Assembly: GCA_025201765.1 (NCBI GenBank)
Contig: MU623341.1
Coordinates: forward strand, 372,001-436,000
DNA: 64,000 nucleotides
Direction of reading: 5' to 3'
DNA from: Daldinia sp. FL1419
Lineage: Eukaryota > Ascomycota > Sordariomycetes > Xylariales > Hypoxylaceae
Position numbers and translations under genes: made by a program. Shown here in pieces: positions 1 to 11,809 of this stretch (the stretch's first letter is position 1; the number at the start of each line of letters is the position of its first letter). Under the pieces are notes generated by a model. The model saw only the letters and a program-made list of their open reading frames with translations. It had not been told where the DNA came from and searched no databases.

Positions 1-542
1 TGCTATATGACTAATTAAAATCCAATCAACGACACCACCTCCCAGGTTATATTCCTAGCAGGGACTCCTGATCGGCCAATCATATATACATTGCCTCTTA
101 GGTTGAGTATTAGGCATCAAGAACCTCCACAGCCGTCTATAGAAGGCTCAGACTCGAAAGGGCTCGACTGAAGTCTGCATCAAGATAGGTACTACTTTCT
201 TATTCAACGATGTGTAGAATAATGAAGCTCAATTACCTTTTATCGCTTTGACTTATCTCGTAAGAAAAAACAGAAAAAGCTTTTAGTAGCGTCCAATTTG
301 ATAAGAGTTGCTTATAGAATACTCATTCGGATTGCTCAATATGACTCGGGAATAAAGTCCCTCAAGACGCGTGCGTAAATAAAGAGTAGGTGTAATTACC
401 TCATTTGCATCAAGTGTCCATATCACTTTCCGAGACAAGGATTCCGACGCATAACTTCCGAGAAATATAAAAGTATTAGTAGTTTGATATTTGGTATTCT
501 TCTCCGAATAGGGGTTGTACCTTTCCGCAGATAGATATCTCG

Positions 543-634
543 AACCCTAGGTATTAATAAATATAGACTTTTACTTTATGTCCTAATGGAAATACCTAGG
601 TATTATATTTATTTTGATAATAAATACCCTAGGT
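543..634. repeat. AT-rich palindrome cluster around CCTAGGTA
   Basis: Three CCTAGG cores lie within about 90 bases (near 547, 594 and 628), separated by AT-rich spacers. The middle copy, aatacctaggtatt, is a perfect palindrome. The outer arms (ggtattaataaatata and aataaataccctagg) are partly inverted relative to each other, so the block could form a hairpin or cruciform. The same core recurs elsewhere in intergenic DNA of this window. Function unknown. Confidence 0.5.
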
Positions 635-2631
635 CAGCAGTAAATACTTCGAGTAGATCCATTGAGACCATTATATACTTTAATTGTGTATAAAATCAGA
701 GTCCTAATTAAGTTGCCGAGTAGACACCTATCTATCTCCAGTCACTGAGTTATAATACCATCTCTTAGTCGCTTTGGGAGACTTAGCCGTAGTATATATA
801 TGTAGGTCCTCATATAGGAAGCGGAGTTGATATGCTATAAAAACGTATCTAGTTATTCGAAAGTCTCTTATTAGATGTGTACCGTACACTATTATATAAC
901 CACACCTGCCTGCAAGCTGATTGCCGAAAAGGCTCCTTAATATTATCTCATGGGAGGGACCGAATTAGGTTAATTACTGTCCAAGCATTTATAAACCAGG
1001 AAGACTCGGGTAGTGCGTGTTCCCAAGTCCAAGGCTGACCAGAAATCGGCAATATCAACACATTAAACTCCGTATACGCATCTTGCTATGAAATTCGCGA
1101 CGTTGAAATATATAAACCACGGGATGAAAAGAAATATAGAGAACCCCAACCTCTTATTAGTAGTTAGGAGGGGAAATTACTATCAAAGCTCCTATTCTCT
1201 ATTGACGATAGGTATTAAATAATACCTAAACTACCTAAACTGACTTGAAACTTTCAATAACGCCAACGGTTCAGTCTCGGCTAGATTGAGAGTTGCCCGG
1301 GTTCAACAGCACTGCTACTTCTTACTCGTCTTCAACAGAGCTTACGATTAACCAAGTTGAATTTCTACTAGTACTGGGTAATTCAATCTCTACTCTGTAT
1401 GGGTTATGCCGTGAATCTGGCAGGAATTTTGGATCTGGTCGGGGCTAGATCCGCAGAGACTGTTTCACCATGGCTCTAGGAATAACTTATGATGCAGGGT
1501 CTGGCTGTTGAAGACTAATAAGAGCTATTGCGATCTACGAGGGTTGGTGAGGTTATTGGGACGCTGGTTTAGGTACCTATTGATCAGGCACTTTTCTACT
1601 GTTGGGCTCTTGGAATTTAATGTCTTGCATGTATTCAAATTACAGTCCTAGTACTGGTACTGGTACTTCGTGGGAGCTGGTTGATAACACGAGCTAGGTC
1701 TAATAACATGGGATTATTTTGTCGGGTAGGTTATTTTAACTTAGGATATATGTCCGTATGCGCTTGGGCTATGATCACAATAACGATACTACTAACAGCA
1801 CCGTGTACGAAAAGGATTCGAACAAGAATACACCTAAGTATAGCCACATTCACTCTTTCTGTGGTCGAAGGCGGGTTGATTCGAGCTTGGTTAATGGCTA
1901 TGTGGAGATTTGTAGACGCTCGATAACCTGGAGGGTCCGACAGAATATAGAAATGTTTACGCGCGTATAGTTGAAGCGGGAAGCATGATTTCAATCATGA
2001 GAATTTTAGCGAAAGGGTAAGTGGCCTGACTTTGGAGCATGGCTGGGGACAGCGTAAATCCACTCAGCTTGTGACTCGGTTCGCATGCTGAATGGATAAA
2101 ATCCGAAAAACTTTGCCTCTTAGGCGTGTGTAAGTTAGATGCGTTATTGGATTTTGGGCTTGAACTAGTGAAGTATCCCTTGCGGCATTTGTACACGGTT
2201 TCATCATCCTAAAAAAAATAAAAAATAAAAATAAAGAAGCCCATGTCTTGACTACGCGTAGGTGGATAGAGAGGCATGTAGGCATACGCCCGGCATATAC
2301 GTACTTAATGAAATGTAGTGACTACCTCTTCAATCCGGATCCTTTCTACGGGGCGTACTAGGAGTGAATGACAACACCATAAAAAGCACCGGGACTTGGG
2401 AGATCAAATCGTACGCCTGCGAGTAATGCATCGGTTGAAACTGGATTGCTAACCTAGATCATGGGCTGCTTGACTTGGCGAACAGTCGGCCCCTTAGTTC
2501 CGCCCGATGCGTAAATAAAAGGTAGCATCCTCGGGTTCCCGATCACCAACCCCCATTACTCGGTTGGGTTTATTTATTTAAATGCCAGAGGGACAAACGG
2601 TGTCAGTAGGTGATACAAAAGAGTATCAATA

Positions 2632-2669
2632 CTAGGCTGACTAGGCTGGCTAGGCTGGTAGGTTGGTAA
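2632..2669. repeat. Short tandem repeat, CTAGGCTGG/A units
   Basis: About three imperfect copies of a 9-10 bp ctaggctgg-like unit run head to tail and fade into ggtaggttggt. It is a low-copy minisatellite with no visible function. Confidence 0.6.
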
Positions 2670-3702
2670 CCGGGGGGCTGAGTAAGTACTCATTCCTTCT
2701 GATACCTAAGCCGAGTGATTTTGTGAATTTGCGATTCCATTGTCTACTTGAATTAGGTACTAACCTAATAGTTAATCATGAAGAAGTTTCAAGATTTGAA
2801 ACTAGTTGAGGGACCTAGCATGGATACTAAGTAGTACATGTATGCAAACAATCAATGATAGGCACCTAGAGACCAGAGAGTACGGAATGACGATGGTGAG
2901 ATGGCAGGAGAATGGAAAAGAATCTCATAAAATTGTAGGTTAGGTAGAAACCTTGAAGCCTCGGAGAGAGACCTAGTTGAGCTAAAACTAAAACGGCACG
3001 GATACAAGAATTAAAGTTACTAGGCAGGTATTACGAGTACCTACTTACATTGATGTATGCCCGGTGGTACCTAGGTATCATGCATCTGTGAAACCTAGAC
3101 GTATATACCTCTATATACATCGCGGCTTTGTCGATATACTCGGTTTGCGCACCCAGCACCTATGTACCTATAAGTATACTTTCAGCTTGGATTTCTTAGA
3201 ATTATGTACCTAAACAGCTTTGGAGTGTCCCGCCCCTTTTCTATGTATCTAATCGGTACGAATCTGGTTAATCTGATTGGTCTAATTGGATTGGTTGGTC
3301 GAGTAACTAGGTAGGTATCAACACGTGACTTAAATGGAAGGTTAGCATGTGGTGCGTGCACCACCAAGCTGGATTTCTTCGCGACGAGCTGGATCTTGAG
3401 CCATCAGAGAGAGAGCAGCAGCCCGGGAGGCCGTTTTAAAAAAGATTGTACAGTTTAGACTGCCCCAAAAACTTATTACATACCACCAACGAGCACAATG
3501 GCTGCCCCCGTAATTCATAATTTGACCCTGCCATCGCACCCTCATCTCTATTTTCCATTTCCCATCCCATGACTATTTTCCTATTGTAATCCCCAATCAT
3601 CACCACCATTACCAACATCGTCGTCACTTTTTCACCAAACCGTGCCTAGCCTACAAAACCACCGCCTCGCCCGTAAATCCACAGGCATCGCAAGTGTCCG
3701 CA

Positions 3703-3728
3703 GGCACCGTTGGCACCGTTGGCACCGC
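3703..3728. repeat. Tandem repeat GGCACCGTT, nearly three copies
   Basis: Nearly three copies of the 9-mer ggcaccgtt lie in the upstream region of the IES4 gene, about 300 bases before its start codon. It is probably a simple slippage repeat. Confidence 0.6.
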
Positions 3729-4033
3729 ACCGCCCAGGGCCTATCTCCGAAAGGGCAGATTGGCACCGACGCCTCTTTGGAAAGAAAAAAAAAAGAAGAA
3801 GCGCTTTGGACGCCGGATCTCGGGTGGATCACTCTACACTTCTGCCAGGTTGATGACCTGACCTGACCCAACCCGAACTAAATACAAAGTGCACAATCCC
3901 ACCAAAGGTTTTTCCCCCAAGAAAGATCTTACTCTTACACACTCCTACCACCTTTCCACACCTTTCTTTATTGTCTCATCGACGCATCACCATCCCAACC
4001 CAACTTCATCAAATCGTCGCGTATTTTTTCGTT

Positions 4034-4952
4034 ATGCCAACCCCAAGCAAAGCGTCTGCCTCCGCCAAGGAGAAGGACCGACGAAAATCCTCCGGTAAAA
4101 CCTCGAACCTTATCACGTTGCGCGTCCCATCTATTAGACTTAAGAAGTTGCTCGACCCATCGTCTGTTAAGGAAGAATCTCCCGTAAAGGAATCCCCCGT
4201 CCCGACTACCTTTCCTAGCGAGCAGGCCCCAGCCGTGTCAAATGGCGATAATGGTTCCGTGTCGAGCCCCGGTACACCAGCTGCCTCGGGGACGCCGTCG
4301 CAGGCACCCATGGGACCTCCGACAGAGGTTTCCAAAAAGAAAGGCGTAAAGAGAAATGCCGCTACCGCGAATGGATCCGATCCGACGGCAAAGATTAGGG
4401 GTAAACCTGGCCCAAAGAAGAAGCCTAGATTGTGAGTATAATGAGTTGTCACTGTTGGCCTAAACTCGCTTCTGCTACTTTTTTATGATGCTACCATTAA
4501 TGAACACTGAACACCTACTTGATTTATTAATATATTTACTAACTACGATTATTAGGGAGGACGGCACGATTGATCCTAACGGACGAGCCAATGGTGGTAC
4601 CTATCACAAATTAGGTCCGAAGGCGAACCAGGGCGCTATCAACGCCGGCCTTCGTGCGCTTGATCGCTCAGGCGCTCCTTGTCGAAAGTGGAACAGAGGC
4701 GGCTTTAGGGTCAAGAGCTTTACTGGTGTGGTCTGGGAAATTCCCCGTTGGACCGCACCTCCGAAGCCCAAGCCCCAACCCACTTCGGAGGACCCCGCCG
4801 CATCTGCTGAGAGTAGCAATAAAGAAAACAAGGATGGGAGCCAGCTGAAGAGCGAGAATAGCAATAGCCACGCTGATGGTGAACAGCAAAGTATACCACC
4901 AAGCATCAATGCTAGCTCGCCAGCTCCCACACCCATTGCCGCTGCTTCTTAG
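4034..4952 (+). CDS. IES4: INO80 chromatin-remodelling complex subunit Ies4-like
   Basis: Two exons, 4034-4431 and 4556-4952, encode 264 aa. The intron (4432-4555) starts GTGAGT, ends ATTAG and has a ctaac branch site; splicing restores the leucine codon after KKKPR. Residues 1-110 are low complexity, rich in Ser, Pro and Lys. The conserved part runs from about residue 115 (GVKRNA, then KIRGKPGPKKK) through EDGTIDPNGR, HKLGPKANQGAINAGLRALD and FTGVVWEIPRW to about 205, the core I recognise from fungal Ies4. The tail is polar. Ies4 is a small nuclear subunit of INO80, which moves nucleosomes and exchanges H2A.Z; in yeast it is a target of checkpoint kinases. The chosen ATG begins MPTPSKASASAK; an in-frame ATG 63 bases upstream lies in the CT-rich leader and is less likely. 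Family assignment is by recalled motif similarity. Confidence 0.85.
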
Positions 4953-7030
4953 GTGGCTCTTTACATTATTATTCCATTCTGATGACGCTACTGGCAGTCT
5001 CATGTATTTGATATGGGTTTTAGGAGGTGGACGAAAAAAAAGGCAAGGCGTTTAGGACTGCAGCTACGAAGCGAGCTTGGGGTGACGCAGGGTCACATTA
5101 CTCGTACTAATAGACTGCGAGGTATTTGCCTCAGGTCCCGATGCAGTCTCGGTTTAGAGGGCACATTCAGAGTTGCTTTACTCGGCGTTTAAAGGAAAGA
5201 GAGGGGCTGTATAATATGCTTTACACTTTGGCGTTGCGACTATAAAATACGGAAAGTCGGTACAGGTCAATCGTGAAGCGAAGTCGTACATTGTTCATCG
5301 CCTTGGCCATGGCCTCACGGGATTTTAGACAATAAGTGTTATTACTACCCCTTACATGTCTTCGAGAATAGAGGCATTATATGACTAAAATTAAATAGTC
5401 CCTTACTATTTCGATAATAAGCGCTAAGTTCATTCTCGAGCTATATGACCTAACGATGCTATGGTATTTAACGTATGAGTTGTTATATCATAAATTCTAT
5501 ATCAGTACAAGTGTGTGGATTCAGGCTGAAATCTAAGCCCTCTCTCTAACATCCCACTTGGATCTATCTCTTTTGAAGCTAATAAGATGACTTCACCACA
5601 TGTGATAACTTGTGTGTTCCTACTTGAGGTAAAGATGGCTTGTTGGAAAAAAGATTCCACTTAATACCGCAAGGTATGAACCCGTATCCGGAAGAAAATA
5701 GGCACCTGGTATATTCTATTCATTTACCCCTTTATGATGTAGAGCCATCTTTATCAGGTAACATATATTACTTAACTTTAACTTAACTTAATAAAGAACC
5801 TTAAAACCATCAATTTAATTATCGAGAAAGAGCCACTTTAATGGACTAGCACCTCTCTTGCACCTAAGGTGCATATAACTTATAGATCTAAAGATGTGAT
5901 ATAAGGCAATCGTTGCATCATTTGGTTTAATAACTCCAAATTGTTACCGCATTGGCGCGATACGTACTTTCTGAACTTATCTATGACTTTATTAAAGTAT
6001 AGGTATAAATATTATCGTAGGTACGCCTATCAAATAAATGCTATAAAACAATTAAAAGGCGTCCTACATGACATTTACACGCGCGTCACTTCAATTGCTT
6101 AAAAATGACTATATAGAAATGATATTACATGTAGATAGGTATTAAATCAATGTGGGTAAGCTTGTATAAGTACACTATATAAATATATAAGTAAATACCT
6201 AGGTAGGTAAGTACCTTCTATACGTAGGAAGTACTACCTAGGTATTGACATCAGATGTAATAGATGTATCTAACGCGATAACTAAGCCGACTACAAAAGA
6301 GTAACCACAGTTTCGGTACGCCTTCTGTGATCATGCAGGTACCTAGTTACGTCGTATACTTACAAGTACATCTACGTAGATAGTTGTAAAGCACCCACAT
6401 TGAATGGCGCTTGATAAGCGCACCACGGATAAAGTACCTCGGTACACATATGGAAGTAGCCGTACAGTACATCCCTATGTCTAGGTACATATCTGGGGAA
6501 AGTCGAACGGCATCCGTGACCTCGTGATTGTTGCATACCTCTTACATCTTTCTCGGCTGTGTTGTACATGTTTCTATCTAACGTTTAAGCCATTCTTCCC
6601 GCAACAACCTATCATCATTCGACATGCATTATCATCATTGATGCCCATTTCAACACACCGCTTTCGAATTACTTGGGAAAAATAAAATACTCCCCGATAA
6701 TTGCTAACTTCAATAGAAGCTGATTATGACATATACCCTAGCCACTTAATACAGGTGTCCTTGCACGTCACGAAGCCGGTCCATTTCTTTCCTCGAACAA
6801 ACCAAACCACGTTCTGCGCAAACTTCGAGATTCATATTCCTTATATCACTTTATACGATTCTATACTTCACCCTGTAGAATTCATAGCTTGCTAGACCCG
6901 CGGTTCTACCGACCATCCCGCATTACTTGGATTGGGGGGACATCGAGACAAGGAAAGATCCATAGCGTATTTACCGAGCTCTTGGTCCTCCTTGGTCGTG
7001 CTGCGATCCAGCTCCGACTCAAGGCCGATC
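4953..7030. other. Intergenic DNA, no gene recognised
   Basis: This holds the 3' region of IES4 and the promoter of VID30. It is AT-rich around 5400-6350, with repeated TACCTAGGTA-type palindromes at about 6200 and 6235. Open frames are short and unrecognisable. No RNA gene seen. Confidence 0.6.
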
Positions 7031-9456
7031 ATGGCAAACCCTTACCCTGATGATCGCTTCCAAGGAAATGCCTCCTATGCGAATCCTTACCCCCGATATG
7101 GAGAGCTGAACCCGCCTGCGATCCCCGGATCTGGTACAGGTTTTACACGTCCGTCCCATTCGCCGCTTAACCGCCTTTCATATCTTCTGAACCCCCCCTC
7201 CGAACCAGCCTCGGATCTATATGCAGCACATTCCTCCTCCCAAAGGCATAATAGCAGCATGGACACGGATATGAACAACGGCTACCTAGATGGTGCTATA
7301 ACCTCCCAAGTCCATGTCCCACAATTGCCTTTGTACTCAAGAATTTTCGAGCCGTTTATACATAATGAAGAGCAGAAGAAGGAGGTTTTTTTTACGCCGT
7401 CATATTTAAAGGGTTCGGATTACATAAAAAAGCTTGATGAAGCGCGCAAGGCGAAGCAAACGCAAAAAGAGGCCCAGCATCAGGCAGGAAGCGGGTTACC
7501 AGCTGGTATAACAACAACAGGTGCCCTGGCAAATAAACCAGCAGCTGCTCATCTGGGAATGACGTATGATTTGATAGAGCGGGCGCCGGCTATCGAGGAT
7601 GAGATTGCTGTTCCACCTTTGCCTACAAAATGGAATAAAGACGATAAGCACGGTCCTCTCGAGGTTTCGGCGGACGGTTTAGAGGTCAAGTACGCTTCAG
7701 GCCGTAACATAAGAGAACAGGAGCATGAAGCCTGCGCAATCCGTACGGACCACCCGATGCCATGGCAAGCAGGCCTATACTATTTCGAAGTTAGCCTTCT
7801 ATCTAGGAGAAGAGAGGAGTATGTTCTAAATTGTGATTCTCTATACTTCTGGTCGAGTCTAACCTGAATGAATGCAGGACTACAGTATGCATCGGCTTTT
7901 CGGCGAAGAGCGTCCCTTTAGCCCGACCACCAGGTTGGGAACCCGATTCATGGGGTTATCACGGTGACGACGGTGATATCTATTCCGGAGAGAAAATCGG
8001 GAAGCCCTACGAGGGGGGTGGCTTTGGGCCACCAGATGTCATCGGATGCGGAATCAACTTTCGAACCCGCGAAGCATTTTTTACGAAGAATGGGAGGCAG
8101 TTTAGTACGTAATCCCAACGCATACAAGTGCGTAGTTTTTATACGACTGGATCGGGTCTTAACCTTATATACAGAGACTGCGTTTCGGGACATTAAAGGA
8201 GATCTGTACCCTACAGTTGGTATGAAGAAACCAGGGGAACACATTCGCGTCAACTTTGGCCAAACAAGATTCATATTTCAGATCGATAACTTGGTGAAGG
8301 TATTCTATATCCAAAACCTAGCTTAAGGGTGAAGGTAATAAGAAGGCGTGGCTAACCATTTTCCAGAAAGAGCAAGAAAGAATGATGGCAGCTATCAGTA
8401 GAACAAGGTAGGTTTACATACAGCACATCATGTAAGACGAAAACTAACCTATACGATGTAGTATCGAGAGATTAGTATCGCCACCCAAGAGTGAGACGGA
8501 GTTGATTCAACAGCTTGTAAGTCAGCAGATACGTCCCGAACCCGTATATTAGCTTATAAAACGTATCAGGTTTTGCAATTTTTACAGCACGATGGATATG
8601 TTGAAACAGCCCGGGCATTCGCCGAGGAGATACATGCAGAGAAACAAGACTTGCAAATTGACCAACAAACACCTGTACCTGGTATCAATATCAAAGACGA
8701 TGAAGATGCTCATCATAGACAGCGTACGTACGATCTATATCTTTGTCTTGATTAGTGCTAACCCAAATAGGCATCCGGAGAGCCATCCTCGAGGGCGATA
8801 TTGAAAAGGCCGTTAAGTATACCCGTACTTATTACCCGAATGTATTGCAGGACAATTATGGTGTGTACTTCAAATTGAAGTGTCGAACGTTCATCGAGAT
8901 GGTTCGCAAGTCAGCCGAGATAAGCAACTCGAGTGCTAAAAAGAGTAATGGATATCAATATGACGACACTCCTAACAAGATGGACGTCGATGAGAATGGC
9001 TTCTCAGACCAGATGGAAGAGGATGGTCTAGATACTCAAACAGACCAAGAGGACTGGCTTGTAAAAGCCGTCCAATATGGCCAATCATTACAGGAAGAGT
9101 TCAGGGACGATGAGAAACCCGAGACTACAAAGACACTCAACGAAGTTTTCTCGCTTCTAGCATACCCGAATCCCCTACAGGTTAAGGAGGTTGCGCCTTT
9201 GCTTGATCGCAAAGGCAGAGTGGCCGTGGCCGAAGAGCTCAACTCAGCGATACTATGTAAGTTTAATCACCTGCTCGCACAAGCCGATGTATTACTTACA
9301 AACTTCCCAGCGTCGTTAGGAAAGTCATCACGGTCGGCGCTAGAAAACCTCTATGGGCAAACAAGTGTATTGTTAGACTACCTGCGCGAAGATGGAGGGC
9401 CAGGTTCATTCATCACCATTCAGTCCGTCGTCGACTCCATACCTCAACCATTTTAG
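7031..9456 (+). CDS. VID30: GID/CTLH E3 ligase scaffold Vid30/Gid1 (RanBPM-like SPRY-LisH-CTLH-CRA protein)
   Basis: Eight exons: 7031-7818, 7878-8104, 8175-8299, 8367-8407, 8462-8516, 8570-8723, 8771-9256 and 9311-9456, giving 673 aa. All phases agree and each intron (47-70 nt) is GT-AG. Residues 1-200 are low complexity. A SPRY domain spans about 215-380 (WQAGLYYFEV, CIGFSAKSVPLARPPGWE, WGYHGDDG, IGCGINF, FFTKNG, GDLYPTVGMKKPGE). LisH is at about 404-432 (LQFLQHDGYVETARAFAEE), CTLH from about 464 (IRRAILEGDIEKAVKY, PNVLQDN), and CRA runs to near the end (LLAYPNP, SRSALENLYGQTSVLLDYL). This is the RanBP9/10-Vid30 architecture. Gid1 is the scaffold of the GID/CTLH ubiquitin ligase, which in yeast degrades gluconeogenic enzymes when glucose returns. 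The last intron is 54 nt, in frame and stop-free, so its retention would insert 18 residues. Confidence 0.93.
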
Positions 9457-11581
9457 TACGATAGATCTCCAACTCGGACCCATACAACAACCCCATCTAT
9501 TTTCTACCAGGGCTTAACTCACAAAGCGAGCAAGACATATAAATTGTGGCTAGATATGGAACGTACTGGGTTCTTCCTGCCAACCGAATTATAATTCATA
9601 TGGTGGCATCACTGAGGCAACTTGGAGCCTCATGCCCTTTTCATAGCAAAACTTGGGGTAAAAGTGCCAACCTTTTTAGAACCAGCCCACCTTGCGTGAT
9701 GTGGAATCCTAATAGAGAAAGATTCGGCACAAATATTCCAATTCCAAAACTTGTGCCTGATAGCCTTCGTCACTCTCCTATGGACCAAACTTCCCCGAAG
9801 GAAGAATCGCTGCATAATCTTAGACCAGCTCGGCGGTAACAAACTTAGGATGGCGAAGGAGAGGCTAGCTGGGTGACTATCTGACATCCATATTCCGCTC
9901 AGTACTTTTCTTCTGTATCCGTTGTACGAGTTTGTCTTATCATCCCCTCCTCTCCTCACCTACTTCTTTTTTATGGGCTCTTCATCATGGGTCTCTACCT
10001 AGGAACCAGGTACATACAGGCGGCGGGGTAGAATCGAATCGAATGCCTCCTCCAAGGTCGGCTGCTTATTTAGCAGGTCCGTCCTAACTAAGTTGATAAT
10101 AGCTGGGCTAGGAAACCCAGGCCCCAATGTACACAAATGACATACGTCAATCACCCCTTGTTCATAGGCGAGGAGAGTTCGTTATAGCATGTGAGAGAGC
10201 AAGATTAGAGATTCGTCAGAACTACCTAGTAAGCGATTAAATGAATGGTATGTGATACGTGTAAGAATGACATAGAGGCTATTCGGAACCGATAGTAGTG
10301 AACACATCCCCACGTAAAGAAACTTACCACAAGCGTTCGACGTACGACAGCCTCAATATCGAAATCTGATATGTGAGAGAAATGGCTGTCCGATCGATCT
10401 ATCAAACAAGGAACGCATTTGGTCCGGCAGAAATGGAAGATGTCTAGGCATGCAACTTCCGCTACCTGCGAATCTATTCGCTTGCACACATGAGCGGTAC
10501 CATGACCGCGAGGCGAAGCGAGACCAATTAAGAAGCTGGCAACCCGCGTCGCGTGCAACTTGGCCTTGGAGACTATTTAAATCAGATCTCGATCTCGAAG
10601 TTTATTGTATTGTATAGTATTTCTATTATGGGGTGTCTCTACGTTCCCCTTCGCCTTTGTCCGGGCGAGGCCGTCTCATCATGCGGTCTGGTCCAACCGA
10701 GCGCCCTGCCTACCATCCAATGTAATCCGGGAAAGAATCCGTTCGCATGCATGCATTTCATGAATCAGCATTAGGAAAGGGGAGGGAAAAGAAGAGAGGA
10801 AAGAAGGAAAGAAGGAAATTTCCCAACATGATCGCTGTGACCTTCCTTTCGGACTTGTCCACCACTTGGATGCCCCCTCTGCGCTGCGCTCTGCCGCGTG
10901 GTGCAGCATTGCAGCGCATTTGGGCTTCGCGAATCGAGCCATGCCCTAACTGCAACGGTGCCAATAACCCCCCTAATTGATCCCCCTACAGCCAGCCTAG
11001 GCCCCTTTGCACTCGAATAATCGAAAAGCACAGCAGTAGTGTGAACAGCAGTCCAAAAATTAAGCATTAGGTGTAGAGTTTCTCTTTAAGAGGTTTATGT
11101 CCTTTTTTTTAACTTTTTTCATGACGTTTCCTATCTTCCACCTTTGTCGAGTAGATGATGACGACGATACTGATAAGCGCCTTTAAACACGTTTCCGGGT
11201 TATGCCGAAGGAGTTGGAGCTCGTTACCGAAGTTTCTCGCAGCGTGGTTGCTACTTTTGTTGGTGGGGGAGTGAGGGGGGAACACAAAAACGCCCAACGT
11301 CATTATATCCGCGACTCCGTGGCTCCGTGACCCCCAAAAGACGCCAATGTCAGGTGCCAAAGTCCGCAAAGTAGCACAAAGAAGCAGTGATAGGACCCAA
11401 TCTGCCTGTCCGGTGCTTCTACAGGGCTCTGCTCTAAACCTCGGTTGTGCATCCAATGGTTCCTAGGGGTAATGATGAAGCGTGAAAGACGTATTGAGTA
11501 GTAATAATCATATAACCGTCACAACACAACAAAAGGGGTTCTCGAGGGTGGTAGGGGGGGATAAGGGGAAAGCGAGGTAAA
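9457..11581. other. Intergenic DNA, no gene recognised
   Basis: VID30 terminates on the left and a small minus-strand gene ends on the right. Frames of 97-115 codons occur on both strands, but they overlap, lack family motifs and have no good splice partners. The part around 10780-10820 is purine-rich (AAGGAAGG). I see no RNA gene. Confidence 0.55.
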
Positions 11582-11809
11582 TCATGAGATGGCGATGCCC
11601 TCGAGGTCTCGCATCAGTACCGCCATCTGTGCGCGCTTCGCGGCCTCTGCCACCAAGTTGAGGTTCTGGATAAAGGCATCCGTGCTAGGTGCCTTTTGAG
11701 ATGGCGGGGGAGGTGGTGCAAACCCTTGTGTCACCGAAGCTGTGGTAGCCGCTGCTGTTGATGGGAGTTGGCGCTGGGCCATAGTGGGCGAAGTGATCGG
11801 AGCGTTCAT
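11582..11809 (-). CDS. Small protein of unknown function (75 aa)
   Basis: An ATG at 11809 opens a 75-codon frame with a Pro/Ala/Ser/Thr-rich first half containing an APPPPPSQ stretch, followed by a compact amphipathic C-terminal segment (FIQNLNLVAEAAKRAQMAVLM, then RDLEGIAIS). The C-terminal helix has the even, alternating hydrophobic pattern of a real coiled-coil or subunit-interface helix rather than random DNA. A TTATAT box lies just upstream of the ATG. I cannot name the family; it resembles small conserved subunits of larger fungal complexes, but that is only an impression. The frame runs further upstream without an ATG, so a 5' exon is possible. Neighbours are far away on both sides and give no hint. 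Confidence 0.5.
   Translation of the reverse strand: MNAPITSPTMAQRQLPSTAAATTASVTQGFAPPPPPSQKAPSTDAFIQNLNLVAEAAKRAQMAVLMRDLEGIAIS

Larger units (their letters stand above)
1..4033. other. Intergenic DNA, no gene recognised
   Basis: Open frames here are below 90 codons, overlap one another on both strands and resemble no family I know. The stretch is moderately AT-rich and holds CCTAGGTA-type palindromes near 545, 594 and 3070, plus short tandem repeats near 2632 and 3703. The last 100 bases before the downstream start codon are pyrimidine-rich (CT tracts), as is common in fungal core promoters. I see no RNA gene. Confidence 0.6.

Noticed and set aside
1790..1870. Possible minus-strand tRNA with GTTCGAATCC near 1812
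   Set aside because: The A-box is too close and no acceptor, D or anticodon stems pair.
9546..9839. 97-codon + strand frame downstream of VID30
   Set aside because: Vid30 already ends with its complete CRA domain; the frame has no motif and lies in the probable 3' UTR.
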